A stretch of 64,000 nucleotides of DNA from Bin55 sp965199895. GTDB lineage: Bacteria > Pseudomonadota > Gammaproteobacteria > Pseudomonadales > Azotimanducaceae. The position numbers and the translations under genes were made by a program. The stretch is taken from NCBI GenBank assembly GCA_965199895.1, contig CBDATJ010000010.1, positions 62,001 to 126,000 of the forward strand. Direction: 5' to 3'. Positions 49,114-57,971 of the stretch are shown here, piece by piece (position 1 is the first letter of the stretch; each line of letters starts with the position of its first letter). The notes below the pieces were generated by a model. It made no database searches. It worked only from the letters and a program-made list of their open reading frames with translations, and was not told the origin of the DNA.

Positions 49114-50211
49114 ATGACCGGCACTAGCGTTGACTGTCTAGATCTTGCCTTAATTGAGCGTATGGATGCTCTCGATGTCGAAATCACCCATGCCAGATCA
49201 GTAGAGTTTCCGGAGGAGTTGAGAGCAGCAATTCTTCGGTTGATCAACCCGGACTACAACAACATTGATAAACTCGGGCGAACTAGTGCCTGGTTAGGTA
49301 CGTTTATTGGAGAGTCGATATTAGAATTGCTCCAAGATTTGGGGTTGAATCCAAAAGACGTAGATGCCATAGGCTCACATGGTCAAACCATTCGACACCA
49401 TCCCTGGGGAAAACACGGTTATACGATGCAGATCGGTGATCCTAGTCGTATCGTTGCAATTACGAACATTGACACCATGTCAGATTTTCGCAGTGCAGAT
49501 ATTGCAGTTGGTGGTGAAGGTGCACCTTTAGTACCAGCTTTTCATCAAGAGATATTCGGGGACAACCAGGAACCTCGTATTGTCTTAAATATCGGTGGAA
49601 TCTCAAACATTACCTATCTACCTGCAGACGAGTCATCAGATATTCTCGGATTTGATACGGGACCTGGAAATGCACTAATAGATGCCTGGGTGCAACATCG
49701 TTTTAACAAGGCTTTTGACCCTGACGGTGTGTTCGCAGAGGCTGGCACTTGTAATCAGGAGTTGCTGAAACAACTCCATACTGAGCCTTGGCTACAAAAG
49801 TCGCCACCGAAAAGTTCCGGCAAAGAGTTATTTAATTTGCGTTTTGTTAAGCAAGCGATTGAAGCTTCTGGCGTTCAACTTTCGGTTCCTGACGTGCTAT
49901 CAACTTTAGTGGAATTCACAGTAACCACCATTGCTGACGCAGTGCATCGTTGGTGTCCTCCAGCACATGACTTGGTGGTCTGTGGTGGTGGCCGATGGAA
50001 TGAATTTATGATGCAGAGACTGACTGCTCAACTCCCAAACTTAATCGTCAATAAGTGTGAAGACCACCATGTAAACGGTGATGCAATAGAAGCGGCTACA
50101 TTTGCCTATCTTGCTTACTTGTTTGATCTCCAAGCAACCGGCAACCTTCCTTCAGTGACGGGTGCTAGAACTCCACGAGTCCTAGGTTGCCGCTATATTT
50201 CCACCCCTTAA
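49114..50211 (+). CDS. anmK: Anhydro-N-acetylmuramic acid kinase
   Basis: Opens and phosphorylates 1,6-anhydro-MurNAc released by wall recycling. The 365-residue protein has TGTSVDCLD at the very start, GSHGQTIRHHP, NIGGISNITYL, GFDTGPGNALID and CGGGRWN, all AnmK signatures. The start is odd. Family members have a Y-I/V-G-x-M-S/T-G-T-S strand, and in-frame codons upstream of the ATG at 49114 read RYVGV. No ATG, GTG or TTG occurs before the in-frame stop at 49069-49071. An ATC at 49072 or the truncated start must be used. It follows the M23 peptidase by about 35 bp and overlaps erpA convergently by 4 bp. Confidence 0.92.
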   Translation: MTGTSVDCLDLALIERMDALDVEITHARSVEFPEELRAAILRLINPDYNNIDKLGRTSAWLGTFIGESILELLQDLGLNPKDVDAIGSHGQTIRHHPWGKHGYTMQIGDPSRIVAITNIDTMSDFRSADIAVGGEGAPLVPAFHQEIFGDNQEPRIVLNIGGISNITYLPADESSDILGFDTGPGNALIDAWVQHRFNKAFDPDGVFAEAGTCNQELLKQLHTEPWLQKSPPKSSGKELFNLRFVKQAIEASGVQLSVPDVLSTLVEFTVTTIADAVHRWCPPAHDLVVCGGGRWNEFMMQRLTAQLPNLIVNKCEDHHVNGDAIEAATFAYLAYLFDLQATGNLPSVTGARTPRVLGCRYISTP

Positions 50212-50549
50212 ATAGCGAAAGAATTTCCGCAGCCACATGTATTAGAAGCGTTGGGGTTGGCTACAACGAACTGTGCACCTTGTAGATTTTCGACGTAATC
50301 GATTTCTGACCCCATCAGGTAAGGGTAACTAAGAGCATCGACAACTAAGGAAACCCCTTCCTTCTCTACCACCCAGTCGTCTTCTTCAATATTGTCATCA
50401 AACGTGAACCCGTAAGAGAAACCACTGCAACCTCCACCTGTGACAAAGACTCTAAGCTTGAGCGAAGGCATCCCTTCCTCGTGTAGAAGGTCTGCTACTT
50501 TGGTTACTGCTCGATGAGAGAACCGTATACCATTATGGGTGTTTTCCAT
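50208..50549 (-). CDS. erpA: Iron-sulfur cluster insertion protein ErpA
   Basis: A-type carrier that delivers Fe-S clusters to targets such as IspG/IspH. The ATG at 50549 gives 113 residues and matches the family length; the frame 10 codons longer is not needed. Three conserved cysteines are present: GGGCSGF (about 50) and NTCGCGNSF (about 105 and 107), with YGF and the VVDALSYPYLMG strand. It is convergent with anmK. Confidence 0.92.
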   Translation of the reverse strand: MENTHNGIRFSHRAVTKVADLLHEEGMPSLKLRVFVTGGGCSGFSYGFTFDDNIEEDDWVVEKEGVSLVVDALSYPYLMGSEIDYVENLQGAQFVVANPNASNTCGCGNSFAI

Positions 50550-50641
50550 GTTGTAGATAATTTTATAGAACGCTTTCAAGATCCTTCAAACTTAGGTTCA
50601 CTTATGAACAGTAGACCACAAACTATCGGAGTTCCAGCCCA

Positions 50642-51067
50642 ATGATTCTCTGGCTCACCGTATTTCACTTGCTATTCATGGTTGCTTGGTTTGCATCTTT
50701 GTTATATTTACCGAGACTCTTTGTCTACCATGCACAAGCTGAGGACGAGATCAGTATCGAGCGGTTCAAGGTTATGGAACGTCGACTATATCACGGAATC
50801 ATGACACCTGCATCGTTGCTCACTTTGGTGTTTGGGTTGTGGCTAGCATCGTTGTCATTGGAAGTCTACATTCAAGCGACTTGGTTTTGGATTAAAGTAG
50901 GACTAGTGTTCTTGCTCTTTGGCTACCAGGGAATGTGTGGACGCATACGTCGAAACTTTGAAAATGATTCAAACACTCTCAGTCACACGTTTTATCGCTG
51001 GTTTAACGAAGTGCCTTCACTCTTTCTATTTTTCATTCTTGTATTGGTCATCGTTAAACCTTTCTGA
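50642..51067 (+). CDS. hemJ: HemJ-type protoporphyrinogen IX oxidase
   Basis: Oxidises protoporphyrinogen IX in the inner membrane. The 141-residue protein has four hydrophobic helices and family motifs FHLLFMVAWFASLLYLPRLFVYHA (the first helix and loop) and RFKVMERRLYHGIMTPA, including the conserved His and Arg. The last helix ends near the C-terminus. It is 29 bp upstream of hemL and co-directional, so two haem steps are paired. Confidence 0.92.
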   Translation: MILWLTVFHLLFMVAWFASLLYLPRLFVYHAQAEDEISIERFKVMERRLYHGIMTPASLLTLVFGLWLASLSLEVYIQATWFWIKVGLVFLLFGYQGMCGRIRRNFENDSNTLSHTFYRWFNEVPSLFLFFILVLVIVKPF

Positions 51068-51096
51068 AGGTTGTAGACTAATTAGGGGAATTTCTA

Positions 51097-52383
51097 GTGT
51101 CTCGTAAAAGATCTGAGTATCTGTTTCAGCGTGCCCAAGAGTTGATGCCAGGAGGTGTAAATTCTCCTGTTCGTGCCTTCTTGAGTGTGGGTGGATCTCC
51201 TGTGTTTTTTGAGTCGGGTGATGGTGCTTACCTGACAGATGTAGACGGAAACAAGTATCTGGACTACGTTGCCTCATGGGGGCCTATGTTGCGAGGTTTC
51301 AACTATGTACCCACCATTGAAGCACTATCACAACAACTCAATCGGACTACTAGTTTTGGTGCACCTTCGATACAAGAAATCGAACTCGCTGAATTAGTCA
51401 TAGATTACGTACCTTCAATTGAAAAAGTTCGGATGGTCAACTCGGGTACTGAAGCTACTATGTCTGCGATTCGACTGGCACGAGGGGTCACGGGACGAGA
51501 CAAGATTGTAAAATTCGAGGGCTGCTTTCACGGACATGGCGACTCTTTGCTAGTTAAAGCTGGCTCCGGAGTCATGACTTTAGGACTACCTGACTCACCA
51601 GGTGTCCCGGCTGATTTAGCAATGCATACGATCACATTACCGTTCAATGATCCGAGTGCAGTAGAAAGGGTTTTCGATCAACGTGGAAACGAAATCGCAT
51701 GTGTGATCGTCGAACCGATTGCAGGGAATATGGGCTGTATCCCGCCTGCACCAGGATATTTGAAAACCCTAAAGGAGTGTACTTCTCAATCAGGAACACT
51801 GCTGATTTTTGACGAAGTCATGACTGGTTTTAGGGTAACACGAGGGGGGGCTCAAGAACTCTATGGCGTTCATCCAGACTTAACAACTCTTGGCAAGATC
51901 TTAGGTGGAGGACTACCTGTAGGAGCATTGGGAGGGTCGGCAGAACTTATGGACCAACTAGCCCCCAATGGACCTGTTTATCAATCAGGCACACTTTCGG
52001 GTAATCCTCTTGCGATGGCTGCGGGAGCTGCTCTACTGCAATCTCTAGACGACGAACTCTATTCCCAACTAGCGACTACAACTCAAACGCTCACTCAAGG
52101 AATACGAGATACCGCAGATTTAGCTTGCGTAGATGTGGTAGTTCTTGAAGTTTGTGGAATGTTCAGCATCCACTTTACCGATCAAGAGACTATCCAATCC
52201 TACCACGATGCTGCTAATTGTGATACCCAAAAATACCGTCAGTTCTTCCATCTGATGTTGGATCACAACGTGTACTTTGCTCCGTCAGCATTTGAGTGTG
52301 CGTTTGTGTCGAGTTGCCATGGTCCAGAAGAAGTTCAAGTAACCTTGGACGCTATCGCTGATTCATTCAAACAAATAAGATGA
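51097..52383 (+). CDS. hemL: Glutamate-1-semialdehyde 2,1-aminomutase
   Basis: PLP enzyme making 5-aminolevulinate from glutamate semialdehyde (C5 haem pathway). The 428-residue protein has PGGVNSPVRAF, NSGTEATMSAIRLARG, FEGCFHGHGDSLLV and the PLP lysine in TTLGKILGGGLPVG (Lys267). The start is GTG with GGGGA 8 bases upstream. It overlaps the following kinase gene by 4 bp, so the two are coupled. Confidence 0.96.
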   Translation: MSRKRSEYLFQRAQELMPGGVNSPVRAFLSVGGSPVFFESGDGAYLTDVDGNKYLDYVASWGPMLRGFNYVPTIEALSQQLNRTTSFGAPSIQEIELAELVIDYVPSIEKVRMVNSGTEATMSAIRLARGVTGRDKIVKFEGCFHGHGDSLLVKAGSGVMTLGLPDSPGVPADLAMHTITLPFNDPSAVERVFDQRGNEIACVIVEPIAGNMGCIPPAPGYLKTLKECTSQSGTLLIFDEVMTGFRVTRGGAQELYGVHPDLTTLGKILGGGLPVGALGGSAELMDQLAPNGPVYQSGTLSGNPLAMAAGAALLQSLDDELYSQLATTTQTLTQGIRDTADLACVDVVVLEVCGMFSIHFTDQETIQSYHDAANCDTQKYRQFFHLMLDHNVYFAPSAFECAFVSSCHGPEEVQVTLDAIADSFKQIR

Positions 52384-53441
52384 AACAATACGATGTCTTT
52401 GGCATCGGTAATGCTCTACTTGATACCGAATATGCAGTCTCTGATCAATTCTTGATCGATAACGATGTCACCAAGGCTCGAATGACTTTGGTTGACTGGG
52501 ATAGAAGACAACAATTACTCTCTGCGATTAAAGGTGAGCCATCTAGTGTCGCTGCAGGGGGGTCGGTTGCTAACTCATTGATTGCACTTCAAGGATTTCA
52601 CTGCAGTTCCTACTTCACTGGACGAGTGACAAGGGACTCAGTAGGTACTCAATTTCTAACTTCAATGACGGAAGCAGATATAGACTGTAATCCACCCGTC
52701 GAAGACAATACCGGAAATACAGGCCAGTGCTTAATCTTCGTGACCCCGGATGGTGAGCGTAGTATGAATACCTATTTGGGAGTCGCGAACTCCTTCCAGG
52801 CTGAAGAGATTTCCCAGCATAGCATCAGCGATTCCAATTTTGTCTACGTTGAGGGTTATTTAGCAACTACAGTAGAAGGTACTAACTCATCAAAAAGAAC
52901 GATGCAACTCGCTCGAGATTCCGGTGTTCAAACTTCGTTGACTTTAGCAGATGTGTCTATTATTGAGTTATTCCGAGAGTCTTTAGAGCATATTGCTGAA
53001 GGTGGATTGGACCTCTTGTTTTGCAACATGGATGAAGCTCTAGCTTGGTGTCGAACCGATAGTGAAGACCATGCCCTGACTTCAATCACACAAACTGCAA
53101 AAACTTGCATTGTGACTGCGTCAGTTAAAGGTTGCTACATTGCGACTAGAGATACCGATCCTGTTCACATTCCCGGATTTCCAGTTCAACCCATGAACAG
53201 CAACGGAGCGGGTGATATGTTTGCTGGAGCTTACTTGGCGGGTGTGTGCAATGGCTGGTACAACACTCAGAGTGCTAGATTTGCGAACTACGCAGCCTCA
53301 CAAATCGTATTGGATTATGGAGCGAGATTACCCACGTTGCAAAGATACCAACAGCTACTGGATGACTTTATTCAATCATCCCACAAGAAGGGAATCTCTT
53401 TGTCAATCACAAACTCTGTTGGTGCTAGTCTCCATCGATAA
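52380..53441 (+). CDS. PfkB-family carbohydrate/nucleoside kinase
   Basis: Ribokinase-fold kinase, closest in motif to the adenosine-kinase-like branch. The 353-residue protein has GIGNALLD at the start, GGSVANSLIAL (substrate site), a lid with TGNTGQCLIFVTPDGERSM, and the anion-hole motif NSNGAGDMFAGAYLAG whose Asp is the catalytic base. Substrate is not predictable. It overlaps hemL by 4 bp. Its last 70 bp overlap sfsA on the other strand, giving a tail of about 20 residues beyond the usual end of the fold. Confidence 0.88.
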   Translation: MKQYDVFGIGNALLDTEYAVSDQFLIDNDVTKARMTLVDWDRRQQLLSAIKGEPSSVAAGGSVANSLIALQGFHCSSYFTGRVTRDSVGTQFLTSMTEADIDCNPPVEDNTGNTGQCLIFVTPDGERSMNTYLGVANSFQAEEISQHSISDSNFVYVEGYLATTVEGTNSSKRTMQLARDSGVQTSLTLADVSIIELFRESLEHIAEGGLDLLFCNMDEALAWCRTDSEDHALTSITQTAKTCIVTASVKGCYIATRDTDPVHIPGFPVQPMNSNGAGDMFAGAYLAGVCNGWYNTQSARFANYAASQIVLDYGARLPTLQRYQQLLDDFIQSSHKKGISLSITNSVGASLHR

Positions 53442-54067
53442 GCTAATACTTCGACTCCATCGTTAATCGCCTGCTTTACTGCTTGGCTATATTCTGGGTC
53501 CACATGCTTTGCAACTGAAACTCTCTCCACACCTGTGTGGAGGACACAGAAAAACAACATTGCACGTTTACCGTCTTTGGCACAGCGACTCAAGCAATGC
53601 ACATGTCTGCTGGCTCGAGTACTTCGAGCATCAGGGAATAGACCCCAACCATTTTCGTGCCAAGTAACACTCTTGATTTCTATGACGAAGTTGTCGTTCC
53701 CAAAATCGAAACGCCCTCTTTCACCGGAGATTGGATACTCTCTACGAAGTTGCTCTGTCTTACTGATTTGCTCAACTTGACCTAACGAAATAGCTTCTTC
53801 AACCACTTGATTAGCCCGTATCGTGTTCACACAGATCAAATGCTGGTCGACAGATTCGATCAGCTCTAGTGAATGTTTGAGTTTTCTTTTTAGGTTATTG
53901 CTGGTCGAAAACCATGCGCGACTATTAGGGTATGAACAACCGCGCATCGCACCAGTATTGGCACAATGAATCGTGCGTTCGGAACCATCAGGGCAACGAA
54001 TATCAACGAAAAATCTTTTGTAGCGTCTAACAAAGATAGCTTCTTCAAGAGAGGGCTCAAATTTCAT
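53372..54067 (-). CDS. sfsA: SfsA family DNA/RNA nuclease-like protein
   Basis: Historically named sugar fermentation stimulation protein; the fold resembles restriction-type nucleases. The 231-residue protein has RRYKRFFVDIRCPDGSE, CANTGAMRGC, SRAWFSTSNN, RFDF and the PD-(D/E)xK-like VIEIKSVTW, then FPDA and LFFCVLHT. Length is normal. It is divergent from the dksA-like gene, 87 bp apart; sfsA-dksA adjacency is common in Gammaproteobacteria. Precise function is unknown. Confidence 0.93.
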   Translation of the reverse strand: MKFEPSLEEAIFVRRYKRFFVDIRCPDGSERTIHCANTGAMRGCSYPNSRAWFSTSNNLKRKLKHSLELIESVDQHLICVNTIRANQVVEEAISLGQVEQISKTEQLRREYPISGERGRFDFGNDNFVIEIKSVTWHENGWGLFPDARSTRASRHVHCLSRCAKDGKRAMLFFCVLHTGVERVSVAKHVDPEYSQAVKQAINDGVEVLAYRWRLAPTEFVIDKEIPFLWDD

Positions 54068-54154
54068 CTGCGATATTCAATAAAATGGCTTGCTTTTTTG
54101 TTAGAGTGTGAACTCTAACTTCTACTTATCACCTCGACTAACCCATTATCAAGC

Positions 54155-56092
54155 ATGCCAGTATCCAGGAAAAAGAGTAAATCTACGAACAAGAGTCGTA
54201 AAGTAACCGCAGCTATGTCTACTTCAGTGACCATGGGAAAAATCGAGGACACTCAGAATACATCAACTGCTAGTTCTAAGCCAACGTCTACCACTACCCA
54301 AGGTAAGGTGCCCACGGCATCTGCTCGGACAAAGATAAAGAAGACTACTGTTTCTGTCAACCGTTCGAGTAGCAAGTCTGTGAAATCTTCAGGTAGATCT
54401 AAGCTTGCGAGTGCCAAATCCAAAACACCTGCAAAAACAGCTCAAACTCCAACCGCAATAGATGCTCCTATAAAAACAAAAACTAAAACCGCAAGAGCAA
54501 AAGCAACTAAGAGTACAAAGCCAGCGAAAGCGAATACCAAAACCGCTAGCAGCACTAAGACGGCGAAGACTAAAACAACTGCTAAAGCGACTCAACCAAA
54601 GTCTTCAACCCCAAAAACCAAAACTAAATCAACCGAAAAAGCAAAACCAACACCCACTCGTTCGTCTAAAGTTAAAAAAACTCGTACCGCAGCCACAAAA
54701 ACCACCAAGAAAGTTGTATCGAAGAATAGTAAAGCAACGACTCAGACCAAGTCGAAAACCCTTCCGATCAAACCACCCCCAATAACGTCATCCAAGGCTC
54801 AAGGGAAGCGTAGGACCACTCAGATCGAGAAGAGTACAGCACCCAAAAGGAAAACGGTACCCAAAAGCTCAAAGTCAACCACCCAAGCAAAATCAGTCAA
54901 CGCTGGTTCCACGACCAAAGCAAAGGCACCCAAAAAAACTCAAGCTAGACCTTCCACCACTTCAGCTGCGACCAAGGCAATCGCTACTGCCGCTAAGACC
55001 CAACCCAAAGCAGTTCGCAAACCCGCTAAATCACCAAAGCGTCCTAGACCGGATCAGATACAACAAACTGCTCCACTACCCAATCTGCAAGCTGCAGAAA
55101 CTGTTGTGATTCAAGCAACCCAATCTTCTGTAACGGGTTTCAGTCCTACTCAAAAGAAATCCACAAAGACCGATGACAAAAACACAGTCTCTAAAGCTAA
55201 ATCCAAGCTGGCACCTAGTCCGATAAAAACCAAATCTAGTCCTTCACCCCAGAAAACAAAAACTAGTTCTGTGGTAAACAAAATGGCGACTGTCAAGAAA
55301 AGGGCTAAATTAGCAGCGAAGACATCTCCTACCAAGAAAACATCAGCGAAAAACACTCCCGCAAAGTCAGAAAAATCAAAGACCACTTCGCCCAAGAAGA
55401 CTACAACAAAAGGGAAGGTTAAAACCCTTGCTAGAACTCCTCCCTCAAGGAAAAAAGTAAAAGCTGTTCTCAAGCGCTCGAAACGCAAGACTAAAGCTGA
55501 CTTACTTGCAGAAGAACAGGCCAAAGCAGCGGTTAAGGAAAAAATCCGTCGCCGCAGAATCCCTCCTCGCAAGCCAACTTGGTTGAATGAGCCAACTCAC
55601 ATCCCTGTACCCAAAGTTTCCGCAAAATTCGCGGGATCCACTCAGAATAAAGAACAAAAATCTGAACTATCCAGTGGATTTAGAGGGATTACCTACAAAC
55701 CCTACCGAATTACCGAAAATGACGATTACATGTCTAAGCGTCAACAAGAGCACTTTTTGGATATTTTGGAAAAATCTCGTGAAGCCATCGTTCAGGAAAC
55801 CGAACAAAGTGGAATCACACTTCAAGACGAAACCACCAATGCACCCGATCCTTTAGATCAAGGCGCAAATGAAGGTGTGTTTCACAACCAACTCAGAACA
55901 CGAGATCGTGAACGACAGTTGATTAAGAAAATCAATCGTGCAATCGAGAAAGTGCGATCCGGTGAGTACGGCTACTGCGAAGCGTGCGGAGTCGAAATTG
56001 GTATCAGAAGGCTTGAAGCGCGCCCCATCGCGACCAAGTGCGTAGATTGCAAAGAACTAGATGAGCTCAGGGAACGACAGCTCGGAACCTAA
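54155..56092 (+). CDS. dksA: DksA with ~515-residue histone-H1-like N-terminal tail
   Basis: DksA binds the RNA polymerase secondary channel and, with ppGpp, resets initiation. Residues 516-645 are DksA: YMSKRQQEHF, a coiled coil with tip DPLDQGANEG (Asp565, Asp568, Gly570), and the zinc finger GYCEACG...CVDC (Cys608, 611, 629, 632). The first ~515 residues are Lys/Thr/Ser/Ala/Pro-rich and repeat-like (KTKTKSTEK, SKSTTQAKS), resembling histone H1 or AlgP tails; E. coli DksA is 151 residues in total. The tip residue matching E. coli Ala76 is Gly here. The frame is open throughout, starting at 54155. It is divergent from sfsA in the expected place, so it is probably the main DksA of the cell. 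Confidence 0.9.
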   Translation: MPVSRKKSKSTNKSRKVTAAMSTSVTMGKIEDTQNTSTASSKPTSTTTQGKVPTASARTKIKKTTVSVNRSSSKSVKSSGRSKLASAKSKTPAKTAQTPTAIDAPIKTKTKTARAKATKSTKPAKANTKTASSTKTAKTKTTAKATQPKSSTPKTKTKSTEKAKPTPTRSSKVKKTRTAATKTTKKVVSKNSKATTQTKSKTLPIKPPPITSSKAQGKRRTTQIEKSTAPKRKTVPKSSKSTTQAKSVNAGSTTKAKAPKKTQARPSTTSAATKAIATAAKTQPKAVRKPAKSPKRPRPDQIQQTAPLPNLQAAETVVIQATQSSVTGFSPTQKKSTKTDDKNTVSKAKSKLAPSPIKTKSSPSPQKTKTSSVVNKMATVKKRAKLAAKTSPTKKTSAKNTPAKSEKSKTTSPKKTTTKGKVKTLARTPPSRKKVKAVLKRSKRKTKADLLAEEQAKAAVKEKIRRRRIPPRKPTWLNEPTHIPVPKVSAKFAGSTQNKEQKSELSSGFRGITYKPYRITENDDYMSKRQQEHFLDILEKSREAIVQETEQSGITLQDETTNAPDPLDQGANEGVFHNQLRTRDRERQLIKKINRAIEKVRSGEYGYCEACGVEIGIRRLEARPIATKCVDCKELDELRERQLGT

Positions 56093-57915
56093 TAACGGCT
56101 TTCCTCAATCTGCTGTAATTGTTCTGCATACTCGGCATTGAGATATTGACGTAAATTCTGAGTTTCAGCGTCCGATAGTGTAGGTTGCCAAAATTGAGAT
56201 TGGAGAATCTCAAATGCTGCAAGCGCACGTAGATCACTGCCCAGACTAGTTAAACTATCCATTAATGTTTCCGAGTCTGAGTAGTACCAGGTAGAAATCA
56301 AGTTCCTCTGGAACGTTTCCCGTTCGTGGCCCTCTGGAATGTCTCTGGACATATCTAAAGCACGTTTAGTTTGACCCTTTTGTATTAATGTCCTACCAAC
56401 GTTCATATACGCTTGGAGTCTTGATTCTTCCCGTATTTTGGGTAACCAGCTTATCGCTTCTTCTACATCTTGGTTGGTGATAGTTGAAATGACAAACATC
56501 TCCATCGCGCCACCCCATCGTGTGAGTGGTTGTTCTAGAGCGACTTCCATAGCTCTTCTAGGATTGACGGCAGCTACAGCAACAAGCGTTGATTGCATAA
56601 GCAGATCATATTGGGTGTTTTCTTTATCAACCTCAGCTAATACCCAATCTAATGCAGCTAGAGGTTCTTCTTCACACCAAGCTCTAACTAGTGCTGACTC
56701 GATTGTGGAGACGTTGTTACCTTGAGCTTCATACTCTCTCATTTTTTGGATGGCCCTCTGTGGGGATTTTCTAGCAATCTCCCCGATTGCAGTCTCCATA
56801 GCACGTAATCTAGGTGCACCAGTCAGGTCTTTTATTTGATCAATCTGACGAAGTAACTCGTCAGGATCTGAACGAGCCCAACGTCCCACCACCTTGAACT
56901 GCAACGCCTCCTGATTACTTCTATCTTTTAGAGACGACACAGCTTCCATGGCAGCTGCGGGATCGACCCTCGCCCAAGCATCGGCTGCACTACCCAATAT
57001 CCTATTGTGAGCGAAGTCATTTGATTCTGGTTGCTGTCTAGCATACTCAAATGCTGCTTGTGGATCAGCACTGACTACCGCATTTAAGACTAGGTAGTCT
57101 AACATCCACTCGTCTTCTTCTATGTCTTCCATACGTCGCGAAATTCGGTCTAAGACTCCAAAACCTTCTTCCTCTACCCAAGTTTTAGCAATCTCAGTCA
57201 GTAAATGGTGTGATTCATGGACACTAATCCCGCTGTCTAGGACGGTCTGATAAGCACTCTGATAGCTATCAGCATTCGTTAGCAATTCTTCTAAGTTCAA
57301 CCGTTCCACCAAATCGACGGTACCCATTTGTCGTCCTATGTCTAACTGTTGATGTTCAGATAAATCACTGCGAACTAACAAAATGGTCTCTACTGCTATT
57401 TTTTTGAAACGCTGATCGAGTTGGGTCGCGGCAGCGATTGCATCACTCAAATCCAGTAAGCTCCATTCCTGAAACACTCCTACCAATAGTGCGTTCTGTT
57501 CACTAGTGGGAAAGTTGGATACTAGTCTCAGTGCTTCGTTGGGGTTGATCATCGTATATCGCCTAAAGATCGCTGCACGAGTACTGAGTCTGCGACTCCT
57601 TAGTGAAATGTCTTTAGTTCGATCCAATAGCTTGTTCAGTTCAGACTCGCTGGAAGTAGCTAACAGTGAATAAAGCTGTGCATCGCGTTCAAAATTGTTC
57701 TCAGTTTCGGTTAACTCAGCTAAATCTGAAGTGTCGGTTACGATCCGATCAGGTGCCGGTTCGGTTGTAGTGAACTGGGTGTCTGTTTGGCTCGGAGTAA
57801 TCGAGTGGCTTGAACCGGAACGGTCAAACAAAGAGCTTGAGTAAGTGGTGAAGAGAAGAGTCAAACCTACCCCAATGACTAGGCCTATTAGACCTGCTAC
57901 AGCAGCTTGTTTCAT
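56089..57915 (-). CDS. Membrane-anchored helical-repeat protein of unknown function
   Basis: 608 residues with an N-terminal transmembrane anchor (about 4-26: AAVAGLIGLVIGVGLTLLF), a Ser/Thr-rich linker (to about 70), and then a long all-helical body. Repeated units carry patterns such as DPxAAxEAV, NPNEALRLV, DPQAAFEYA, SPQRAIQKM and NPRRAMEVA spaced by about 35 residues, typical of an alpha-solenoid. It is probably periplasmic and protein-binding. No catalytic motif is seen. Its stop overlaps the dksA stop region by 4 bp convergently, and the GOLPH3-like gene is 57 bp upstream, so those two may be co-transcribed. Confidence 0.75.
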   Translation of the reverse strand: MKQAAVAGLIGLVIGVGLTLLFTTYSSSLFDRSGSSHSITPSQTDTQFTTTEPAPDRIVTDTSDLAELTETENNFERDAQLYSLLATSSESELNKLLDRTKDISLRSRRLSTRAAIFRRYTMINPNEALRLVSNFPTSEQNALLVGVFQEWSLLDLSDAIAAATQLDQRFKKIAVETILLVRSDLSEHQQLDIGRQMGTVDLVERLNLEELLTNADSYQSAYQTVLDSGISVHESHHLLTEIAKTWVEEEGFGVLDRISRRMEDIEEDEWMLDYLVLNAVVSADPQAAFEYARQQPESNDFAHNRILGSAADAWARVDPAAAMEAVSSLKDRSNQEALQFKVVGRWARSDPDELLRQIDQIKDLTGAPRLRAMETAIGEIARKSPQRAIQKMREYEAQGNNVSTIESALVRAWCEEEPLAALDWVLAEVDKENTQYDLLMQSTLVAVAAVNPRRAMEVALEQPLTRWGGAMEMFVISTITNQDVEEAISWLPKIREESRLQAYMNVGRTLIQKGQTKRALDMSRDIPEGHERETFQRNLISTWYYSDSETLMDSLTSLGSDLRALAAFEILQSQFWQPTLSDAETQNLRQYLNAEYAEQLQQIEESRY

Positions 57916-57971
57916 TGATCATCCTTTAAAGTTGTAGTATTTCTATTGATTTAGGTTCCTTGATGAACAGG

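Noticed and set aside
55150..55572. 140-codon antisense frame with hydrophobic Val/Phe/Leu-rich product
   Set aside because: It is the mirror of the Lys/Thr/Ala-rich tail of the DksA gene; the bias comes from the coding strand.
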